Assembly (NCBI GenBank): GCA_037447655.1
Contig: JBBHKE010002966.1
Span: forward strand, 136,665 to 189,053
Length of the DNA stretch: 52,389 bases
From: Zygnema cylindricum
Lineage: Eukaryota; Streptophyta; Zygnematophyceae; Zygnematales; Zygnemataceae
Direction of reading: 5' to 3'
Below, in pieces: positions 50,449 through 52,389 of this stretch. How positions within the stretch are numbered: position 1 is the first letter of the stretch; each line of letters begins with the position of its first letter. The position numbers were made by a program, and so were the translations under genes. Below the pieces are notes generated by a model, which was given only the letters and a program-made list of their open reading frames with translations, was not told where the DNA came from and did no database searches.

Positions 50449-51149
50449 ACAGCAAAAACAATCACAGAAAATGCCCAACCAGGAAATTAATTATCAAGTG
50501 GCAAAGGTGCCAATATTTATACAAGCTTGTTGGGAGAGAGGCGGCTACCTCTTCAATCCTCTAAGTTCTAAACCCTTCTCACAACCCCTATCTACTGATG
50601 TAAGAACCAATCACAAGACTGTACAGTACAAAAAGGTACCAGGGTCGATATACTTTCTGTACGGCCTGTGTACGACAAGACCAGGGAGTGAACATCTGTC
50701 TCCTCCAGACTTGTCCTCGCGCTCCCCGGAATTCCCGCTTCCCAATAATATTTTGCCACGTGTCGACATGTCATGTCACGTCCAAAAACCGCCAAGGCGG
50801 CTATTCCGGGATTACAACGATGATGCGGACCGTCGGATCCAAACCGGCTTTTAATGTTCGCCGTCCAAAATAACAAATGTATGAAGCATTTGTTTCGTAG
50901 GCAATAAAACTCAACTAGTTTCTATGTCCTTAATTTATTATTCCGTTTAACGAATTAATGATCTCGCTAATGTTTAAATAGCTATCAAACACTATGTATC
51001 CTAACGAACTTCTACGACAGACCTGTAAGAGCTGACAGTTATGCCTCGCTCTCCCGGTCGGAGGTTCGAGTCTTGCCGCACTTAACCGTTTTGTTGAGAG
51101 TGACTTGGGTCACTCTTTAGTCCGGCCTATGGAGCTAAGGCAGCCATGG

Positions 51150-51214
51150 CTCCACCGCCCTCTCTCTCCTTCAGTGACTATAACAAGTATGGGGGCTAGA
51201 GAGGGAAGGTGGAG
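51150..51214 (-). other. U3 hairpin with conserved loop (LTR-E)
   Basis: CTCCACC (51150-51156) and CCCTCTCT (51158-51165) pair with the arm ending GGTGGAG at 51214, one bulge. On plus the loop contains TTCAGTGACTATAACAAGTA, the complement of the conserved loop. Confidence 0.7.
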
Positions 51215-51302
51215 GCACACTGCTTGTGCTTTTTCTTTTAGTTATTTTACCTTATTAAGACCTAGAAAATACCTTCCCTAAATCAATGTTTTCAACATTA
51301 TT

Positions 51303-52349
51303 GTGGAGGATCGAATGGATTTGCGGATTGGGGGAGTAATGGTACTAATTGTTTTGGGATGTACGGAACTATTTGAGTGGCGTGAACATACATAAGAAAA
51401 GGTACGGAAGGTTTATGTCAAATGTACGGCGGATCGCGAAGCAATCTGATTTGGAATGTTTGGAAAGGTACGCCGCAGGTACGAATCATAATGATGACAA
51501 AATTATTTCGTACTCAAAGTGACGTGAGCGGCACTTATTGGAAAAGGACGGCGACAGTACGGACTAATTTGGATGAGGTGACGTCAGCTCTTCAAGTGGA
51601 TTGTGTGACCCCGCGACACGACATCAAGGATGCCGAATAAGATCTATGGACGGCGGCGCCGTCAGTTTGGTGAGGGATGCGAAATCGCGTCCATCACATG
51701 ATATTTAATTTGGACGGTCCCGATTCGTTTGACGGAATTCGTAAGACATGTAAATATTTAACAATGTTTTGTTATGTATATTAATTATAAGTGTAGATCT
51801 CAAGTACACTCACATTAATAGAGGTAGTTGATTGATTACGTACGGCTAGTATGCCTCCGTAAAGTTAGTAGTAAGTTGTACTATATATTTGTAGGACTTA
51901 GTCATTTTTAGACTCAGGAACTTTCGGACAAAATCTGTTTTTGCTCCTTTTTCGGAATTTCATATGAGAATTGCTCTCAGACATATTGGCAGAATTATTT
52001 GAAATTATGCATGTGTGTTCCTCCTTAGAATGGCAATATTATGGCAAATTTGCAGACCTAGTGTGTGTCTGGTTTGCTTGGGGCTTCATTGTCAAGTTGG
52101 TCTGATTTATCAAAATTCTGGCAGACTGTTTTTCTGCAACTTTGACTGGGTGATGTGGTAATTCTGGTTGGTATTTTAATATGAAATTTGGTGGGGATAC
52201 TAAGTGACCTACGGACTATCTTTTTATGTAGTTTCAGATTGGTTTGTTGATTGTGTAGAATTCTGAGTGGATTGAAAGTAGGCTGTTTTTGGGGTAGTCT
52301 GTGGTGCTTCCGAGGGGAAATCCATGGCTGAAAATGGCTATGGACAACA
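51303..52349 (+). repeat. TE11 5' LTR, main part (LTR-I)
   Basis: The sequence resumes after TE10 (TSD TTATT) and ends GGACAACA before the PBS. GTACG-type motifs recur in the first 250 bp (e.g. 51359, 51402, 51424, 51469, 51479), then AT-rich sequence. I do not see the U3 loop or tRNA-like modules. Apparent short frames (51422-51640) have no recognisable domain. Confidence 0.6.
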
Positions 52350-52389
52350 GGTTATGGGCCCACGCCCATGGCTACCCATTTTGGATGAA
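52324..52389 (+). CDS. TE11 gag start (partial, runs off the window)
   Basis: ATG 26 bases inside the LTR. MAENGYGQQVMGPRPWLPIL continues open to the window edge. The QVMG residues are encoded by the tRNA-iMet PBS (52350-52363), exactly as in TE3, TE4 and TE10. Only 22 codons are visible, so the state of the rest is unknown. Confidence 0.7.
   Translation, partial: MAENGYGQQVMGPRPWLPILDE

Larger units (their letters stand above)
40529..51297 (-). mobile_element. TE10: copia element (LTR-E), most complete in the window
   Basis: LTRs: 5' at 50299-51297 (999 bp); 3' at 40529-40775 plus 45191-45942, split by TE9. TSD TTACT/TTATT. The interior (45943-50298) is about 4.36 kb and contains every copia domain in order. 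Closest relative here is TE4. A handful of stops and frameshifts remain. Confidence 0.85.
50299..51297 (-). repeat. TE10 5' LTR (LTR-E)
   Basis: TGCAATTTTGTG...TTTTCAACA, 999 bp. Tandem hairpins at 50411-50448, GTAC-rich stretch at 50620-50680, CACGTGTCGAC near 50758, tRNA-like module 51005-51085 (box B-like GGTTCGAGTCT), U3 hairpin 51150-51214 (7 + 8 bp), CTAGAAAATA box at 51262. Confidence 0.88.
40424..52389 (+). mobile_element. TE11: copia element (LTR-I), plus strand, running off the right edge
   Basis: The 5' LTR is split by TE10: 40424-40528 (TGTTGTTTTG start) and about 51303-52349 (end GACAACA), about 1150 bp together. The PBS GGTTATGGGCCCAC is at 52350-52363. Gag starts in the LTR at 52324. 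The joined structure is inferred from TE10's TSD TTACT/TTATT and the shared LTR-C-like start. Confidence 0.65.

Overview
This window looks like an intergenic stretch of a nuclear eukaryotic genome (draft assembly, one 10-N gap at 35193-35202) built almost entirely of nested, decayed Ty1/copia LTR retrotransposons, with one broken hAT transposase and one minisatellite. I see no intact host gene. The primer-binding sites match the anticodon arm of an initiator tRNA-Met (GGTGGGCCCATAACC as tRNA-sense DNA). As I recall those tRNAs, this fits the green-plant sequence better than the animal or fungal one, so a plant or green/streptophyte lineage is my tentative guess. I cannot name the species.

Layout, with nesting supported by 5-bp target-site duplications (TSDs). 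1-355 is the end of an LTR-B copy. TE1 (356-10451, +, LTR-A) sits in it, and TE1's 5' LTR is split by TE2 (1014-5350, -, LTR-B, TSD GCCAT). TE1's interior holds a solo LTR-A (7253-8322). 10452-11943 is non-coding. TE3 (11944-25407, -, LTR-C, TSD TTACC) contains a solo LTR-D (12135-13023) in its 3' LTR and the whole of TE4 (15099-21521, -, LTR-E) in its reverse transcriptase. A truncated hAT transposase (25972-26925) abuts TE5 (26926-30947, +, LTR-A), whose 3' LTR holds a solo LTR-J. A copia RT fragment (30948-31778) is followed by LTR-F and 1.7 kb of unassigned DNA. From 33855 on, copies interlock: TE8 (LTR-A at left, gag/RNase H and LTR-G at 42787-44762), TE7 (34814 onward, gag/protease fused to RNase H, then LTR-H), a 50-bp minisatellite (38980-39921), TE9 (40776-45185, -, LTR-A), TE10 (40529-51297, -, LTR-E, the most complete element) and TE11 (LTR-I, + strand), whose gag runs off the right edge.

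The element proteins are standard copia: gag with a CCHC knuckle, aspartic protease (DSGA), HHCC/DDE integrase, reverse transcriptase (YVDD) and RNase H. All carry stops, frameshifts or internal deletions, so I expect none is autonomous today.

The most interesting signal is in the LTRs. LTR families with otherwise different sequences share the same ordered structural modules: (1) near the start, TATTTTCTAGGTCT; (2) a U3 hairpin whose arms change between families but stay complementary, around an invariant loop ACTTGTYGYAGTCACTGA; (3) an antisense tRNA-derived module with box-A/box-B-like sequences and a covarying stem plus T-arm; (4) GTAC-containing inverted repeats; (5) a TATA-like box; (6) two or three tandem hairpins with AGGG/AAGG loops and covarying arms; (7) a gag start codon inside the last nucleotides of the LTR, so that the tRNA-Met anticodon-arm PBS is itself translated (QVMG). 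This looks like conserved RNA and promoter architecture that has outlived the surrounding sequence.
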